The notes below the pieces were generated by a model that did no database searches, was not told the origin of the DNA, and worked only from the letters and a program-made list of their open reading frames with translations. Both the position numbers and the translations under genes were made by a program. Positions 5,417 through 6,978 of a DNA stretch of 6,978 nt are shown here, one piece after another. The stretch is from the NCBI GenBank assembly GCA_003648085.1, contig QMOC01000139.1, positions 1 to 6,978 of the forward strand, in the 5' to 3' direction. The stretch is from Chloroflexota bacterium. Lineage in GTDB: Bacteria; Chloroflexota; Anaerolineae; B4-G1. Each line of letters begins with the position of its first letter. Within the stretch, counting starts at the first letter, position 1.

Positions 5417-6965
5417 AATGCTCCTCTCTCACCGCCCTAATGAGTTCTTGCTTGAGGTTCCATAGGCGCTCCGTGAGAGAGACGTGATAGATGTGTGGAT
5501 TCACCAGCCGCTTGACGCCGGGATCCAGTCGTTCCATATCGGTGCGCCGGCGCTCGCGCATTTCCTCGATGGGCGGGAAGTCATAGACCAACTCGCCTTC
5601 CTTCAGCACATCCACCAGAAGCGGCTCGATTTCCGAAACCTCATCCCTGTCAAGCGTTCGATACGTGGTGTGTTCCGTGGGATGATGCAAAAGGATACGT
5701 TCCATCTGGCGGGGGTCCTCGTCATCAAGGCTGAGGAGATCGGCTGTGGCTTTGCCCCGCCGGTCATACAAGCGCCAGACGTGCTTGTGACCCGGATTGA
5801 TCGTCTTTTCCGGCGTCTCCGAGATCTTGATGGCCGGCACCCACTCATCCTTCTCCCGCACGGCCACCAGTTTGTAGACACCGTCGAGGGCAGATGCGCC
5901 CTGGGACGTGATCAGCCGGGTGCCCACGCCGTATACGAGCCGGTTGATGAGATGCTCGGGGTCAACGCCATAGCGCGGAGCCTCCTTTTCGATCTGGGTG
6001 ATGATCTGCCAGATGACGAGTTCGTCCAACTGGTTGGACAAAACGATAATCGTCTCAGGGAAGCCGGCCTCATTCAGCATCTTGGCCGCACGAATGCTGA
6101 GGTGTGCCAGGTCACCCGAATCCAGCCGAATGCCTACCGGTTTGTGCCCCTTGCGCCGCAGTTCCTCAAAAACCCTGATCGCGTTGGGAACGCCGCTTTC
6201 CAGCGTGTTGATCGTGTCCACCAGCAACAGGCAGTCGTCGGGGTAGACCTCGGCGTAGGCGCGGAACGCGTCCAGTTCGCCCGCGCCCAGCGCCATGAAG
6301 ACCTGGACCATACTGTGGGCATGGGTGCCTTTCGGCGGGTATCCTAACACGTGGGAAACTCCAACATTGGAGGTGAAATCGGCCCCGCCGATGAGGGCCG
6401 CCCTTGCGCCGGCGTTGGCTCCCCTCTCCTGCGCCCGGCGCAATCCGAACTCCAGCAACAGCCGCCCCCGCCCGCTCTCGTGGATGCGTGCCGCCTTGGT
6501 GGCGACGAGTGTCGGGTAATTCAGGTGGTTGAGGAGCGGCGTTTCCAGAATCTGAGCCATCGCCAGCGGCCCCTGAACGACGGCGAGCGGCACATTGGGG
6601 TGCACCACGCGGCCTTCCGGGATGGCGCGCATAGTGATGCCATCGAATGTGCCGTTCCCTCGTAGCCAGGCGAGGAAGTCGTCGTCGAAGATCGGTTTGC
6701 CCGTTCGCCCCGTCTGACCACGCAGGTATTCGATGTCCTGATCACGGAAGTGGGCTTCCTGCATCCAATCGAGCAGCCATTCCAGACCCGCGTTGATGCA
6801 GTATCCGGCCTTGTGAGAGCCATAGTCGGGGTAACTGCGGAAGAAATAATCGAATTGGGCGTATCTCTCGTGCAGACCCATCTTGTAGTAGAGTTGGGCC
6901 ATGGTGAGTTGATACTGATCGGTGAACAGGATGCCCTCGGCTGTCGGTCGGTCAGATGGTTTCAT
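5415..6965 (-). CDS. pncB: Nicotinate phosphoribosyltransferase
   Basis: This enzyme joins nicotinate to PRPP to give nicotinate mononucleotide, with ATP hydrolysis, in the Preiss-Handler salvage route to NAD (EC 6.3.4.21); it is cytosolic. It has 516 residues. Recognisable blocks are the N-terminal [11 protein letters not shown] (14-24), [14 protein letters not shown] (148-161), GTHAHSMVQ (213-221), whose H217 matches the histidine that is phosphorylated in the family, [17 protein letters not shown] (247-263), GIRLDSGDL (278-286), LSNQLDE (309-315) and [10 protein letters not shown] (346-355) at the phosphate-binding end of the barrel. Catalytic residues appear intact. It is longer than the roughly 400-residue enterobacterial enzyme and nearer to the longer bacterial/animal type. 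The ATG is preceded by GGAAAGGGGTGTC on the coding strand, where AAAGGGG (6970-6976) is a good ribosome binding site. It converges on the + strand cluster and shares no operon with it. It supplies NAD generally; a special link to the OCD-family enzyme is not supported. Confidence 0.96.
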   Translation of the reverse strand: MKPSDRPTAEGILFTDQYQLTMAQLYYKMGLHERYAQFDYFFRSYPDYGSHKAGYCINAGLEWLLDWMQEAHFRDQDIEYLRGQTGRTGKPIFDDDFLAWLRGNGTFDGITMRAIPEGRVVHPNVPLAVVQGPLAMAQILETPLLNHLNYPTLVATKAARIHESGRGRLLLEFGLRRAQERGANAGARAALIGGADFTSNVGVSHVLGYPPKGTHAHSMVQVFMALGAGELDAFRAYAEVYPDDCLLLVDTINTLESGVPNAIRVFEELRRKGHKPVGIRLDSGDLAHLSIRAAKMLNEAGFPETIIVLSNQLDELVIWQIITQIEKEAPRYGVDPEHLINRLVYGVGTRLITSQGASALDGVYKLVAVREKDEWVPAIKISETPEKTINPGHKHVWRLYDRRGKATADLLSLDDEDPRQMERILLHHPTEHTTYRTLDRDEVSEIEPLLVDVLKEGELVYDFPPIEEMRERRRTDMERLDPGVKRLVNPHIYHVSLTERLWNLKQELIRAVREEH

Positions 6966-6978
6966 GACACCCCTTTCC

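Noticed and set aside
5484..6347. A 287-codon + strand open frame opposite pncB
   Set aside because: It is antisense to a well-conserved enzyme with intact catalytic residues, and its translation has no recognisable domain.

Overview
The window holds six genes. Five run on the + strand (positions 2-5351) and one converges on them from the - strand (5415-6965). Base composition is high-GC over most of it. Shine-Dalgarno sites are clear and spacers are short, so this is bacterial chromosomal DNA. The gene types, together with 7-8 bp degenerate repeats between genes (ATGACAA-like and CACGTTT-like), remind me of Chloroflexota/Anaerolineae-type genomes. That is an impression, not proof. I see no rRNA, tRNA, CRISPR array, insertion sequence or phage gene.

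Layout: (1) 2-1393, the 3' part of a beta-propeller protein of the WD40-like/TolB-like type, cut by the window edge. (2) 1394-1461, a spacer built almost wholly of 7-bp units, ending in a strong ribosome binding site. (3) 1462-2619, an FAD-dependent oxidoreductase of the DAO (sarcosine oxidase beta-like) family. (4) 2618-2670, a second 7/8-bp repeat block. (5) 2703-3683, an enzyme of the ornithine cyclodeaminase/mu-crystallin family. (6) 3683-4144, a small HPP-family membrane protein, overlapping the previous stop by one base and clearly lower in GC. (7) 4194-5351, a second, divergent DAO-family oxidoreductase. (8) 5352-5414, a convergent spacer with two GC-rich hairpins. (9) 5415-6965 on the - strand, nicotinate phosphoribosyltransferase.

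The four genes from 1462 to 5351 look like one amino-acid or imino-acid catabolic cluster. Two flavoenzymes would oxidise secondary or cyclic amines (sarcosine-, proline- or N-alkyl-amino-acid-like) to imines, an NAD(P)-dependent ketimine-reductase-like enzyme could work on such an imine, and a small membrane protein might carry a substrate or product. The exact substrate cannot be read from the sequence. The OCD-family enzyme lacks the active-site aspartate context of true ornithine cyclodeaminase, so imine reduction or amino-acid dehydrogenation is more likely than proline formation from ornithine. The nicotinate phosphoribosyltransferase belongs to NAD salvage and is probably an unrelated neighbour.

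I did not find a clearly novel system. The items most worth a second look are the paired DAO enzymes around an imine-reductase-like gene, the low-GC HPP gene stitched between them, and the two heptad repeat blocks that flank the first DAO gene.
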